Assembly (NCBI GenBank): GCA_022360095.1
Contig: JAKSDK010001806.1
Span: 248,001-312,000, forward strand
Length of the DNA: 64,000 nt
Direction: 5' to 3'
Source of the DNA: Phycisphaerales bacterium
Lineage (GTDB): Bacteria > Planctomycetota > Phycisphaerae > UBA1845 > UTPLA1
Shown here: positions 48,942-59,108 of the stretch, piece by piece
How the letters are laid out: each line of letters begins with the position of its first letter
Numbering within the stretch: the stretch's first letter is position 1
Made by a program: the position numbers and the translations under genes
Notes under the pieces: model-generated
Told to the model about the DNA's origin: nothing
The model's input: only the letters and a program-made list of their open reading frames with translations
Databases searched by the model: none

Positions 48942-51900
48942 CTAGGTGCTTCCTGAGGACCCAGGTGGATCGGGTGCCCATCCTCCCTGGCTCTCAGGAA
49001 GAGAAAAACGTGGATCTACCAAAAGGATCCCTGGAATCCTTAGGATTGACTTGCCCGCCCCTTTTATGCCACGACCTAGTTTTTTTACACCACCTTTGAA
49101 TCTCTCCCACTTGCCTGGAGGCGGCTTCTTCTTCGGCTTGAATTTGGCGGGTGGATTCTTGGGATTAGGACATTTGGGCTTCTCTGGCCCAACTTTGTAT
49201 TTCTTGCCTCCACCCTTACCCCTACGCTTTTTCTTGGTCTTTTTCTTGGTCTTGCTAGGTTCAGGTCCGGTATCAAGGTCGGGATTCTGAGGATTACCTG
49301 ATAACGCTGCCGTAACCATCATCGCCCGCATGAGCTGCAAGATCCACGTGCCGACTCCGCCCATGCTCATTTGGACGTTGTTTCCCAGTGCCGTTCTAGT
49401 CTCAATTATTGCAATCTGTACTTCAAGCACAGCAATCTCCGCCTCAAGCACCGCAATTTCCGCCTCTAGAATCGCAATGTCTGCGTTAGGATCTCCCGTA
49501 ATGACTGCTTCTTCAGCCCTTGCTACTGCAGCAGCCGCAGCGTTTGTTGCATTGACAGCGTTCGCGTACGCCTCGACGGGATTATTCGTTTCTCCATGAC
49601 CCGACGGGTCAAGTCTGCTGGAGGGGTTAGACGCAACATATGTATAACCATTTCCAAGGTTTCGTGAATCTTCCCAAATCCCAATCGTGTCGCGAGTCGT
49701 AAATCGGCCGACAACCGGATCAAGGTAACGAGTGCGGTAAGAGTGCCAGCCGGTTTCGAAGTCAAAGCGTCGTCCGGTAAACATGTATGGATTGGCGATT
49801 GCTGACTGGGAAATGGGGACTGACATGGCATCGACGAACTCGGGGACGCCATAGTCTTGGTATTCGTAGCGCTCCGCGACTGCGCCAACGGTGTTTGTGA
49901 CTGCCATGACGTTGTAGAGGTCGTCGGTATGGTAGAAGAAGTCACTACCGCCGCGCCGCATATTGAGCACCTCGTCGATGTAGAATCCATAGACGTAGGT
50001 GGCCGCCGTGCTGCCGGTGTCACCCTGCTCTTCGCAAACCTGCCAGTCGTCGTAAAAGTAGCGGGTTTCCGTTGGGCCGCTCGCCACGCCGTCGGCATCT
50101 ACCACGCGCGCAATCCGACGGCCAAACGGATCGTAGGCGTAGATGTGGCGCTGGCCGAGGCTCAGATCGTTGTACTCAACCATCTGGTTGCGGTAGTCGT
50201 AGCTGATGGAAGCGACCCCTGGTGCGCCGCCGGGTTGGTTGCGCTGGATCAGATTGCCATTCTCGTCGTACTCCCGCTCGTCGATAGATGTGGTCGTGTA
50301 CTGGTTCATGTCCTCATCTGCCGGGCCGGCGCATAGGTCGCCGAACAGTGTATAAATGCCTGGATCAGGATCGCCCGAAACAGCCAAGCGGTTGCCAACG
50401 CCGTCTAGTTCATAATCCGTTTCACGCAGCGTGGTTGGCGTCGGGTCGGTCACGACAGTGCGCGTGAGGCGGTAGATATCGTCATATTGGTAATCGTGGG
50501 TTAGCTCCGGACCGCCGGCACGGACGTCCATGCGCTGCGTTTTGTTGTACATCTTATCCCAGGTGTAGGTGCGGGCGTCTATCGTGGCGCCACCCGCGAT
50601 AACCGAGTGCGTCGTGCTGATGATCTGTTTGACGCCGAAGTCGTTTGTCGGATTGGCAATGCCAGTGATGCCGTCATAGGTGTAGTCGCAGCGAGTGCCG
50701 TTGCCGTAGTCGCGGCGCTCGACGCGGCCGGGGCCGACGTAGCTGTATTCGGCGATCAACTGTGAACCGCCGCCCGTTTCGTCGGTGATGACGCTCTTGC
50801 GGTCCAGCTTGTCGTAGGTGCACGTGATGAACCGGCCGCCGGGGTAGGTGGTTTCAAGGTCGTTGCCCACGCCGTCGTAGCGGCAGATGGTCGTGCCGCT
50901 GGTCTCATCAGGTTGGCCGCGGGCGATGGTCAGGGTTTCGCGCGTCACCTGGGAGAGTGAGTCATAGTTGCGGGTGACGCGCGAGTCGTTGTCTTCGGCC
51001 AGCACCAGTCGGGAGAGGCCGTCGTACTTGTAGGTTTCCGCCGTCGTGTCGGTCGAGACGCCCGGGCCGACGGTGATGCTCTTGGTGGTCAGACGATTCA
51101 AGAGATCGTACGTGCAGGTGGCGACGCTGCCGTTGGCGTCGGTCATGATCAAACGGTTGTCGTGCACGTCGAAGGAAAAACTGTGTTGCGTACAGTCGGC
51201 CATGATCTCAGCCGTTTTTCGATTCAGGGCGTCGAAGACGGACGTCGTCGTGTTGTCTGCGTCGTCGGTTTGGCCCACGAGGCGCGAGGTGTCGTCCCAA
51301 CTCTGCGCAGTGGTGATGTCGTCGCCGTCGCCGTCGGCACCGTCGTCGTCGAGATCCCGGATCGTCCGGATCAGCCGGTTGATGCCGTCATAAACGTAGC
51401 GGGTTTCGTTATCCAGGGCGTCGGTCATGACCGTGCGGTTGTTGCGGGAGTCGTAGCCGAATGTGTGCGTGTTGTTGACGTTGTCGGTGGTACCGGTCAG
51501 GCGGTGAAGGCCGTCGTAGGCGTTCGTGGTGGTGAAGACCTCATCGGGCGGCTGGGGCACCAACTGCGATCTTTCCACTTCGGTGATGGCGACCACAAGG
51601 GAGTCGTCATCGTAGGTATATGTCACGGTATTGTCCTCCGCGTCGGTGACGGTATCAACGCGGTTGGCAGTGTCGTAGCTTGTGCGTGTGATATGGCCGT
51701 TGTCGTCGATGATGCTCAGGACCTGGGAGTTGTCGGACCAGACGGTCACTGTCGTCACTTTGTCGTCTGATGGTGTGCCCGCGTTGATCGGGTTTTGGGT
51801 GTCGGTGTCGAAGAACTCAACGATTTCCCGGGTCACGCGGTCCATTGCGTCATAGACGTAGGACATGTCGCTCAGACGCACGTTGCTTGCGCCGCCGGGA

Positions 51901-54900
51901 ACGTCGCACAGTTCGCCGTCGGTTCGGCCCGAGACGGGGTTGTGGTTCTCGTCGTAGTTGTGGGCCGTCGTGTTGCCCATCGGGTCGGTCGATCCGACGA
52001 GGCGGTTGTAGCCGTCGTAGGTGTGTTTGGCAATGCGCACCGCGCCGGTGTTTTCGAGTCCCTGGCGTGTGGTGACCAGGTTCTGGTTGGAGTCGTAGTC
52101 GAATTGTGTGGTGGATTGGTCAGGATCGCTCGGCGCGCGGATTTCCCTGAAGGTCAGGTCGCGCTCGTCGTAGAGCGTCTGGACTGCGTTGGTCGGTTGG
52201 TTGCCGTTGGTCGCCTCGCCGAAGCGGACCAGTGTGCGGTTGCGGTTCTCGTCGTATTGAAACTCGGTTTTGATGGACTCGCTGAGTGGAAGGACCGAAC
52301 AGTCCAGGTCAAACGAGTTCAACAGGACACTGCCGACCTCCTCACACGTCATCGTGCGAAAGTTGAGAATTTCGTATTCGTAGATCGTGGAAAAGTGCGT
52401 GTTGGGTTGCAGTATGCCGGCGTCGTCTTTGTTTTCGATGTCTTCGCGGATGACGTTGTCGTTGGCGTCGTACCAGGTGAGCCGTTCGTAGCGCACGCCG
52501 CTGCCTGGCGTGACCTTCGCTGAGAGGGACCGTACGACCTGGTCGAGTTCGTTGTATTCGTATTGCATGTCGTGGCCTTCGGGGTCGATCGTGCGCGTCA
52601 TGTTGCCGACGGGGTCGTATTCGAAGGTGGTGGTCAGCGCCAGATTGGGGGCGTCGATGATCTGGTGCTTTCGGTATCCGAACTGAAAACCCTCAGCCGC
52701 CGTGTAATAGGTAAACTCGTCGCGACGGCGATGGCCACTAGGATCACCATTGTCGGGCAATACGCGCGCGATCAACTGGCCGAAGGTGTTGTATTCGAAG
52801 TCCTCGACGATCGACGTAATGCGGTGGGTCGTCCTGATGCGATTGCCGCTGGGGTCGTATTGATGAACAGTGTCGTTGCCACGGCCGTCGGTGTGGCGCG
52901 TGACGAAGTTGGTCCCGCAGCAGCCGCCGAATTCATCGTCGTACTCGAACGACTCGCAGATCTGCGTCTGATCGCCGGGCGGCGTATGCGTGCCGGGCGA
53001 TCGGCAATGTTGCAAGAGGTTGCCGCGTGAGCGCGGACTTGGGTTGCCATCGTCGTAGATGAACAGTTCCTCGTTGCCGTTGGGATGGATGATCCGTGTC
53101 GGGAGTGAGTCATCGTTGTATTCCCATCTCGTCTCGAAGACATCGGGATCATCGTCGGGTCGGAGTTTGCCGGTAGGGCGGTTGTCGGTCTCGGTGGTGG
53201 GTTGATCAGGATCAGGGGCACGGCCGGTGTACTCCAGAGTGCGCACGGTGCGATTAAACTGATCGATGAAGTGCTCCTTCACATTGCCGACACGGTCGTT
53301 CACGATGACTTTGGAGACCGCTCCGTCGTTTTCGCTGGGAATAAGCGGCACGTAGACATAGTCCGCAAGGTCTCCGGGATTTCCCCAGATTTGTCGGATC
53401 ACACGATCGAAACCGGGTCCGCTGTCGCCGTAGACGTTCGAGAGGTAGAGCTGGCCCTTGGGATCGGTGATGGTGAGAAGATTATGGTTGAGCCGTTCGT
53501 CGGCGAAGCCGGTGGAGTAGGTGTAGATCGTCGTCTTTCCGTCGGGGAAGTCGTTGCCGTTCGGCGTGCCGTTCACCACCGGCGTGGTCACGGATCTCAG
53601 GTCGCCGAAGGAACCTTGCCCGACGACTTCGCTGACGCGGATGGTCCATTCTCCTTGCATTTCCATGCCGTCGAAGGCCGTGAGCGCCTCGAAGGGAATG
53701 ATCATTCCCTGGACCGGCGACGCGCAGACTGCCGCCACGCCTTCATCGTCGAAGACGGCATCCAGATCGTCGTTGGTATCGCACTGTTGCTCCCAGAGAA
53801 TGACGGTGGTGCCGAGGTGAGAGAGTTCGATTCTCGTCTCGCCGATTCGGCTGTGTGTGACCAATGCACCAACGTCGATGTCGAGGATCGTGCCGTTGTC
53901 GGGCACCATGAACGTGTGTTCGGCAGGTGACGACGTGCCGGGCAACCCAACCGAAGAAACGATGGGAACGTCGTAATCGAAGACCATCGGTCCGCCGCCG
54001 TCGTCGCCGGTGATTTTCAACGACCAGTCGTCGAGGGTGCCCATGCCGTAATACTCGTACCGCACCTGGCGCCCGATGAAGTCGGTCACGGATTCGATAA
54101 AGCCGTTGGTGTTGTACGCGATGTTGATGACGCGCGGGTTGGTCGGCGGATTGTCGAGGGTATCATGAATGGCGACCAATCGATCCTGGGCGTCGTAGTC
54201 GAGGGTGAGCGTGTTTCCGTTCCGGTCCGTGATGGTCTCGACCTTGCCGGGCGCATTGGGATCGTCGAATGGCCGGAACTTCCAGGTACCGGTGTCTTCA
54301 AACGTGAGGGTGCAACTGCCGTCCGTGTTTTCCTCGATCTGCCGGAAGAACTCCCTCACTGCCAGAGTGCCGTCCGGCCGAGGTAGATAGAGATCGCGTC
54401 GAGCGTTTCCTTCGCAGAGCAGAATGTTGTTGCCGGTTCGCTCGCCGAAGATGTTGTAGGAAAAGTCCCATCCGTTGCCCTGGACGGTATCCATGCCGAA
54501 CCGAGATCGGTACTTGCGGCTCCAGACGAAATCCAGGCCGCGGCCCTTGATGTGCAAGTCGACCGCCGTCTCCGTATTCTCTCCTGAGAACAGATAGACC
54601 GGATTGCCGGTCGTGTTTTGTCCACCGCAATGCTGGCCTCCGCTGCACGTGCATGCCGTTCCTTTTGGTTTTTCCTCGCACGGACACGGCGGACAGTTAA
54701 GGGGCTCCTGATCCTGCTCGAACCCGACGTTGTCAGCTTTAATGCCCATCCACTGCCAGAGGCCGCCGGGGACCGATGCCCACGTACCGTTGAACTGTAC
54801 CGTAAACGTCGGGCCCTGGCCCAAGACCGGCGATGCGCTTCCGTACAGAGTGCTTGATAACCAGGTGACGTCGTTCTCATAACCTGGTGGATTGGTGGTC

Positions 54901-55910
54901 GCGATGAAGGTGACCGACTCTCCTTCGGGAACGAGGTCCATACCGCTGGTATGACTGGTGATGATCACCTCGTAGGTATCGATCTGAATTTGCTCCGGCT
55001 GGGCCAAGGCCCCGACCTCGAATGTGTAATTGTCGGGTGAGAAGATGGTATAGCTCGGCAACGTTCCTCCCAGCCCGAGCGCCGTGCCGTCGAGGCGCCA
55101 TTCCATCAACGGCTCAAACCCGGCCGGCTCCGTCGTGGCGGAGAAGGTGAGCCGGCGTTTCACGGAGGTCTGATAGTGATTCTGCCCCAGTGTTTTCAGT
55201 TGGGCGATCGATTCACTGGAGAAGAAGTGCATCAGTGTCGTGGCATTGTCAGAATTTTCGTCGACCGATAGCGGAGGCACAGAGACATCGACAGAGCATG
55301 TAATGTCGTCTACTGCCACATCAACTGCGTCGAACTGGCAGATGGTTTGCCATTCGCAAGGTAATCCTGAGTTCACGACGACCTGTATGGTATGAGGACT
55401 GAGTTGAGTGACGGGGCACTCTGCGCGCGAATACGTATCGGTGCGCTCGATTTCTACTGCGCCGATCCAGTTTACGGCATCAGAGGGCAAGATTTCCGTC
55501 AGTTCAAGCTGCACCATCGTGCCTAGTGGTACTGATGTCATGGTCGGCGCGGTATGCCAATCCGTGGTCAGTCCTGCAATTGGACCAATACGCAATCGCC
55601 TCGGCAGTTCGACGTATCGGCCCGGTTCCGCCGTGCCGAGGAGAAACTGTACGAAAAGCTCCACGTCCGCACTTTCCACCGTGTCGTTCAAGTTCACATC
55701 AGCGTTCACGTTGAGGCAGGGGTCGCTGTCGATGCCTACGAACGCCGCGACAAAGCCGGTGATGTCCTTGCCATTGACGACTCCATCTCCATTGGCATCA
55801 CCTTGGAGCGATAGGGCCGCTCGAGCCTCCGACGGGATCGCGATGAGGATCATTGCGCCCATTGTCATGACGATGATTCGCTTTAATCCAGGAATACATC
55901 GGAAGGTCAT
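48942..55910 (-). CDS. Giant secreted RHS/YD-repeat protein with dockerin-like and P-domain modules
   Basis: 2,322 residues from the ATG at 55910, chosen because the leader RIIVMTMGAMILIAIPSEARA begins right after it. Modules in order: signal peptide (1-31); dockerin-type I-like repeats GDANGDGVVNGKD and NADVNLNDTVESAD (~36-95); two or three Ig-like sections (~100-400); a Cys-rich CPPCPCEE motif (~407-427); DUF6531-like entry (NPVYLFSGENTETAVDL); a proprotein-convertase P-like domain (~665-772, DNGTILDIDVGALVTHSR, LGTTVILWEQQC); many YD repeats; the RHS core YFYHTDDLYNV (~1990) to LDPSGHG (~2103); a coiled coil of heptads ILEAEIAVLEAE (~2143-2173); and a basic Lys/Pro/Gly-rich tail (~2215-2322). 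RHS proteins form a hollow shell, often releasing a C-terminal toxin; a toxin motif was not recognised here. No Rhs immunity gene is adjacent. Confidence 0.9.
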   Translation of the reverse strand: MTFRCIPGLKRIIVMTMGAMILIAIPSEARAALSLQGDANGDGVVNGKDITGFVAAFVGIDSDPCLNVNADVNLNDTVESADVELFVQFLLGTAEPGRYVELPRRLRIGPIAGLTTDWHTAPTMTSVPLGTMVQLELTEILPSDAVNWIGAVEIERTDTYSRAECPVTQLSPHTIQVVVNSGLPCEWQTICQFDAVDVAVDDITCSVDVSVPPLSVDENSDNATTLMHFFSSESIAQLKTLGQNHYQTSVKRRLTFSATTEPAGFEPLMEWRLDGTALGLGGTLPSYTIFSPDNYTFEVGALAQPEQIQIDTYEVIITSHTSGMDLVPEGESVTFIATTNPPGYENDVTWLSSTLYGSASPVLGQGPTFTVQFNGTWASVPGGLWQWMGIKADNVGFEQDQEPLNCPPCPCEEKPKGTACTCSGGQHCGGQNTTGNPVYLFSGENTETAVDLHIKGRGLDFVWSRKYRSRFGMDTVQGNGWDFSYNIFGERTGNNILLCEGNARRDLYLPRPDGTLAVREFFRQIEENTDGSCTLTFEDTGTWKFRPFDDPNAPGKVETITDRNGNTLTLDYDAQDRLVAIHDTLDNPPTNPRVINIAYNTNGFIESVTDFIGRQVRYEYYGMGTLDDWSLKITGDDGGGPMVFDYDVPIVSSVGLPGTSSPAEHTFMVPDNGTILDIDVGALVTHSRIGETRIELSHLGTTVILWEQQCDTNDDLDAVFDDEGVAAVCASPVQGMIIPFEALTAFDGMEMQGEWTIRVSEVVGQGSFGDLRSVTTPVVNGTPNGNDFPDGKTTIYTYSTGFADERLNHNLLTITDPKGQLYLSNVYGDSGPGFDRVIRQIWGNPGDLADYVYVPLIPSENDGAVSKVIVNDRVGNVKEHFIDQFNRTVRTLEYTGRAPDPDQPTTETDNRPTGKLRPDDDPDVFETRWEYNDDSLPTRIIHPNGNEELFIYDDGNPSPRSRGNLLQHCRSPGTHTPPGDQTQICESFEYDDEFGGCCGTNFVTRHTDGRGNDTVHQYDPSGNRIRTTHRITSIVEDFEYNTFGQLIARVLPDNGDPSGHRRRDEFTYYTAAEGFQFGYRKHQIIDAPNLALTTTFEYDPVGNMTRTIDPEGHDMQYEYNELDQVVRSLSAKVTPGSGVRYERLTWYDANDNVIREDIENKDDAGILQPNTHFSTIYEYEILNFRTMTCEEVGSVLLNSFDLDCSVLPLSESIKTEFQYDENRNRTLVRFGEATNGNQPTNAVQTLYDERDLTFREIRAPSDPDQSTTQFDYDSNQNLVTTRQGLENTGAVRIAKHTYDGYNRLVGSTDPMGNTTAHNYDENHNPVSGRTDGELCDVPGGASNVRLSDMSYVYDAMDRVTREIVEFFDTDTQNPINAGTPSDDKVTTVTVWSDNSQVLSIIDDNGHITRTSYDTANRVDTVTDAEDNTVTYTYDDDSLVVAITEVERSQLVPQPPDEVFTTTNAYDGLHRLTGTTDNVNNTHTFGYDSRNNRTVMTDALDNETRYVYDGINRLIRTIRDLDDDGADGDGDDITTAQSWDDTSRLVGQTDDADNTTTSVFDALNRKTAEIMADCTQHSFSFDVHDNRLIMTDANGSVATCTYDLLNRLTTKSITVGPGVSTDTTAETYKYDGLSRLVLAEDNDSRVTRNYDSLSQVTRETLTIARGQPDETSGTTICRYDGVGNDLETTYPGGRFITCTYDKLDRKSVITDETGGGSQLIAEYSYVGPGRVERRDYGNGTRCDYTYDGITGIANPTNDFGVKQIISTTHSVIAGGATIDARTYTWDKMYNKTQRMDVRAGGPELTHDYQYDDIYRLTRTVVTDPTPTTLRETDYELDGVGNRLAVSGDPDPGIYTLFGDLCAGPADEDMNQYTTTSIDEREYDENGNLIQRNQPGGAPGVASISYDYRNQMVEYNDLSLGQRHIYAYDPFGRRIARVVDADGVASGPTETRYFYDDWQVCEEQGDTGSTAATYVYGFYIDEVLNMRRGGSDFFYHTDDLYNVMAVTNTVGAVAERYEYQDYGVPEFVDAMSVPISQSAIANPYMFTGRRFDFETGWHSYRTRYLDPVVGRFTTRDTIGIWEDSRNLGNGYTYVASNPSSRLDPSGHGETNNPVEAYANAVNATNAAAAAVARAEEAVITGDPNADIAILEAEIAVLEAEIAVLEVQIAIIETRTALGNNVQMSMGGVGTWILQLMRAMMVTAALSGNPQNPDLDTGPEPSKTKKKTKKKRRGKGGGKKYKVGPEKPKCPNPKNPPAKFKPKKKPPPGKWERFKGGVKKLGRGIKGAGKSILRIPGILLVDPRFSLPESQGGWAPDPPGSSGST

Positions 55911-56019
55911 CTCACACCTGCCTCTCTCTTGCTGTTGGTGTTTTGACATGACGCGAGTAAAGAGCGCGCAAGTCCACTCATGAACAAAATGCGCGAGGAT
56001 GATTCGTTACTCGTTGGCG

Positions 56020-56553
56020 CTATCCGCGCGTTCTTCGACTCAGGGTCACCACGACGAATCCAAACGCGAGCAGTACCGCACTGCCTGGTTCGGGGATACA
56101 AATGTGTTTGAACTCGCCTTGGATATTGATGACGTCAAGGTCCGGAGCAAAAAAATGAACACCGACCTGGCTTGGGCAGAAATCCAAGGTCCAGGAGGCG
56201 AAGACGGGCTGATCTGTGAGCGGAGAATCGCCATCGGGCTCGAGGAGAGTGATATTCGTCAGGACATCGCCCACGAAGACTTCGCCCAAGACGGGATCGA
56301 CGTAGTCGAAAAAGACACTAAGACGGTTGAAAAACGGAGACGGGTTTTGAGCCGTGCCTTCAAAAATCAGTATCTTTTGCAGTGGCGGATTGGTTATGTC
56401 ATTGTCGAAAGGCCCGAATCCAATTTCCTCATTGGCGAACAAGTCGAACGGACCGATCGGCTCGACCTGAAACTGAGCCGATGCCGGCGAGGATACTGCG
56501 AGTGTTAATGCGATCACTGCAATCGCGAAACGGAATTTCGCAATAGACTTCAT
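56020..56553 (-). CDS. PEP-CTERM-sorted secreted protein
   Basis: 177 residues from the ATG at 56553, with GGAGGG before it. A signal peptide (FRFAIAVIALTLAVSSPASA) is followed by a ~125-residue beta-rich body (IGPFDLFANEEIGFGPFDND, FEGTAQNPSPFFNRLSVFF). The C-terminus PEPGSAVLLAFGFVVVTLSRR is a PEP-CTERM signal: PEP, a hydrophobic helix and a basic end. Exosortase cleaves such signals and attaches the protein to the surface. No exosortase (EpsH/XrtA) gene is in the window. The function of the body is unknown. Confidence 0.78.
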   Translation of the reverse strand: MKSIAKFRFAIAVIALTLAVSSPASAQFQVEPIGPFDLFANEEIGFGPFDNDITNPPLQKILIFEGTAQNPSPFFNRLSVFFDYVDPVLGEVFVGDVLTNITLLEPDGDSPLTDQPVFASWTLDFCPSQVGVHFFAPDLDVINIQGEFKHICIPEPGSAVLLAFGFVVVTLSRRTRG

Positions 56554-56648
56554 CGTTTGCCCTCCATAAGTGATCACGAGGCGCAATGGAGCTACATGCT
56601 CTGAGCCGAATCAGAACCTTATGCCTCGAACGCCGAACAGGTTCGTAG

Positions 56649-56709
56649 CGGACGCATGATTGAATGCGTCCGATTTGATCCATGCAAAGGTCAGCGCATT
56701 TCAATGCGC
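56649..56709. repeat. Two adjacent hairpins upstream of the PEP-CTERM gene
   Basis: CGGACGCAT / ATGCGTCCG (56649-56657, 56664-56672) is a perfect 9-bp stem with a 6-base loop; GCGCATT / AATGCGC (56694-56700, 56703-56709) follows about 20 bases on. They share GCAT/ATGC centres. They lie in the 56554-57014 gap, between the kinase stop and the PEP-CTERM start on the same strand, so they may attenuate read-through. The rest of this 461-base gap shows no gene I can support. Confidence 0.5.
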
Positions 56710-57014
56710 GTTATGGCAGAACTGTTGCGTTCTGGGAGACCGTAATGGCTAAGGATGTCAGTTCTCTCGCTGCCCTGAATTCCGACCCACCTCACTTGGA
56801 GGCGAACCTGACGATGAATAGTACTGGAATCTCCGTAGCACGTTAATAGAGCAGCTGCATCCTTGCCTATTAGTAAGATGCTGAACGACAGAGATGAAGT
56901 GTGGAATTACTCGAATTTCTTGCGAGGCTCTTTGCCTTGAGCACGCTCTCGTCTTATCCACTTGCGAATGCTGGATTTCGGCAATGCGTCGGATTTTGTA
57001 TTGCCCTTGAAAGA

Positions 57015-59108
57015 TCACTGATCAGACTGGGTAGGCTGTTCCTGTAGAAGTGTTCGGCGAAGATCGTCAAGGCGTTTAATGGCGTCAAGTGTGTCGCTGT
57101 GCTCATTGCCGCGATTATTCTTCATCCAGATCACGGCTCTTTCGAGATGGATCTTCGCCTCGTCAAGTTTGTTCCGCTTGTGACACGCCCATCCGAGGGT
57201 GGTCTTCGCCCGATGGTGGGCAGGGTCTTCCGGTCCCTGTCGGAGGTTCTTCAAGGTTCGCTCGTGGGCCTCGCGGGCAAAGGACTCAGCCTGCTCGAAC
57301 TGCTTTCCCTGCAGCAGCAGCGATCGCGCGAGGCTGTTCAGGGTTTCGGCGTAGTCCATGTATTTGTTTGGATCGCGTCGCTGAAGGTCTACCACGGCGC
57401 GATATTGCCATTCAGCTCTAGCGAAGTCGCCCTTGGCTTTCAGCGCGTCGGCCAGGTTCGCTGCGAACCAGAGCGTTCTGACGTGGTCCGGACCCAATTG
57501 ACGTTCACAGAATTCGTGCCACCGGAGAGCGAGCGACTCGGCTTCCTCGGCTTTGCCTCCGGCGCTCAAGACGTCGCCGAGCGTGTTGGCCACGAACAAG
57601 ACATCATGACTTTTGTGTTCGAACAGGCGACGACGGATTTCGAGTGAACGACGGAATTCTCGGGCCGCCTGATCAAAGTCCTCTAAACCCCAGTACCCTC
57701 TGGCCAGCACTTGGCGAACATACGACTCGGCGGTCGGGTCATCCTGAAAAGCCTCATCCACTCGTCTCGCGGTCTTGTCGAGCACGTCTCTGATCGATGC
57801 ATTGGGGCCCCAGCTCTGGCCGCCTTTGAGAGGCTCGAGCAGGTTGCCGAAGAATGTGACGATTGATTCATTCCGTTGTGCTTCGATCTTGGCGTGCTTC
57901 CGCTCCTTGAGGGCCCACACCAGGCCGACACTCGTTCCCATCCCCCCCAGCACCAGGAATGCCAACGCGGCGGCCATCGCGCGGCGTCGTAGAGCGAACT
58001 TCTTTAACTGATAGAACATACTCGTCGGTCGAGCCGAGATCGGCTCGTTGCGCAGATGACGATTTAGATCCGCGGCGAACTCGGATGCAGAGGCGTAGCG
58101 GCGCATGCGATCTTTTTCCATCGCCTTGGCGATGATCGTCTCGATGTCCCCGCGATAGGAGCGCCGGATGGCGCTTAGCGGCAGCGGTTCCTCCTCGCGG
58201 ATAATTCGCGCCGCTTCGAGGACTGGCGTGTCGTGCAACTCGTGTGGCCGGCGCCCGGCAAGGAGCTCGTAACCGATCACCCCAAGTGCATAGATGTCCG
58301 TCCGAATGTCGACCGCGTCTGGGTCGGCCGCGCATTGCTCGGGGCTCATGTAGCCGATCGTACCGATCAGTTGACCGGTGATGGTTCGTGGCTGGCCGTC
58401 CGATTCGCCTGTCCGGACCATCCGCGCAACTCCGAAATCGAGGATCTTGGGATGGCCGGTTTCGTCCACCAGAATGTTGGCCGGCTTAAGATCGCGGTGC
58501 ATGATTCCCTTCTGATGGGCATGTTGGACTGCATCGGCGACCTTGATCAGCAACTCCAGACGCTGGCGAACTCCGAGTCCGGCGTGTTCTGCGAAGTGTG
58601 TCAACGATTGACCGGAAACGTGCTCCATCGCGAAAAACGGCTGGGCGCCCAGATCGGTCTCAACCGTTCCCACTTCGTAGATTCGAGCGATGCCGGAATG
58701 CTGGAGCCGACCAAGTAAGCTGGTCTCGATGTCAAACCGCCGGCGCAGTTCGGCTGAGAGATCGCCCCCCTTGAGAACCTTGAGGGCCACTTCTCGCTGC
58801 GGTCGTTCCTGCTCCGCAAGCCAGACGGTCCCCATCCCGCCTTCTCCAATGGGATGTAGCAGGCGATACCGGCCGATGCTGCGCCCCTCGCTGCCCTGTA
58901 AAGCATGATGACGACCGGCTATTTCGAGGCTTCCGGTCGGCAGCAGATTTGCGGCCCTGGCCTCAGCCGCCAACAGCCTCTCCACCTCCGCCCGTAGGAC
59001 GTGATCATCCGCACAGGCCGCGTCGAGGGCGGCCGCGCGCTTTTCCTCCGGACATTCCAGTGCATCGCCCAGCACCTTCTTGATCGCCATCCAACTACTG
59101 CTGTCCAT
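57015..59108 (-). CDS. Ser/Thr protein kinase with TPR-like repeats
   Basis: 697 residues from the ATG at 59108 (AGGAGAAGG upstream). Kinase ~78-340: IGEGGMGTVWLAEQ, Lys110 (ALKVL), HRDLKPAN with Asp206, DFG with Asp224, and GTIGYMSPEQ. One membrane helix at ~370-390 (AMAAALAFLVLGGMGTSVGLVWAL). The rest holds TPR-like helical repeats (EFRRSLEIRRRLFEHKSHDVL, LALRWHEFCERQLGPDHVRTL, FAREAHERTLKNLRQGPEDPA). It overlaps the preceding ECF sigma gene by 14 bases, so the two are translationally coupled. The sequence is not the same as the kinase at 44113-46647; only the layout is shared. Confidence 0.92.
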   Translation of the reverse strand: MDSSSWMAIKKVLGDALECPEEKRAAALDAACADDHVLRAEVERLLAAEARAANLLPTGSLEIAGRHHALQGSEGRSIGRYRLLHPIGEGGMGTVWLAEQERPQREVALKVLKGGDLSAELRRRFDIETSLLGRLQHSGIARIYEVGTVETDLGAQPFFAMEHVSGQSLTHFAEHAGLGVRQRLELLIKVADAVQHAHQKGIMHRDLKPANILVDETGHPKILDFGVARMVRTGESDGQPRTITGQLIGTIGYMSPEQCAADPDAVDIRTDIYALGVIGYELLAGRRPHELHDTPVLEAARIIREEEPLPLSAIRRSYRGDIETIIAKAMEKDRMRRYASASEFAADLNRHLRNEPISARPTSMFYQLKKFALRRRAMAAALAFLVLGGMGTSVGLVWALKERKHAKIEAQRNESIVTFFGNLLEPLKGGQSWGPNASIRDVLDKTARRVDEAFQDDPTAESYVRQVLARGYWGLEDFDQAAREFRRSLEIRRRLFEHKSHDVLFVANTLGDVLSAGGKAEEAESLALRWHEFCERQLGPDHVRTLWFAANLADALKAKGDFARAEWQYRAVVDLQRRDPNKYMDYAETLNSLARSLLLQGKQFEQAESFAREAHERTLKNLRQGPEDPAHHRAKTTLGWACHKRNKLDEAKIHLERAVIWMKNNRGNEHSDTLDAIKRLDDLRRTLLQEQPTQSDQ

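Noticed and set aside
51162..53930. Several long plus-strand open frames under the RHS gene
   Set aside because: Repeats of Tyr-Asp-rich codons on the other strand give Val/Gly-rich mirror translations; no start signals or domains.
48942..55910. Possible CRISPR-like or tandem DNA repeats
   Set aside because: The periodicity comes from YD repeat codons and is degenerate at the DNA level; there are no constant-length spacers.
56758..57018. 86-codon open frame on the minus strand before the PEP-CTERM gene
   Set aside because: Begins at the kinase stop, no ribosome binding site, no hydrophobic or domain pattern, Ser/Arg/Gln-rich composition.
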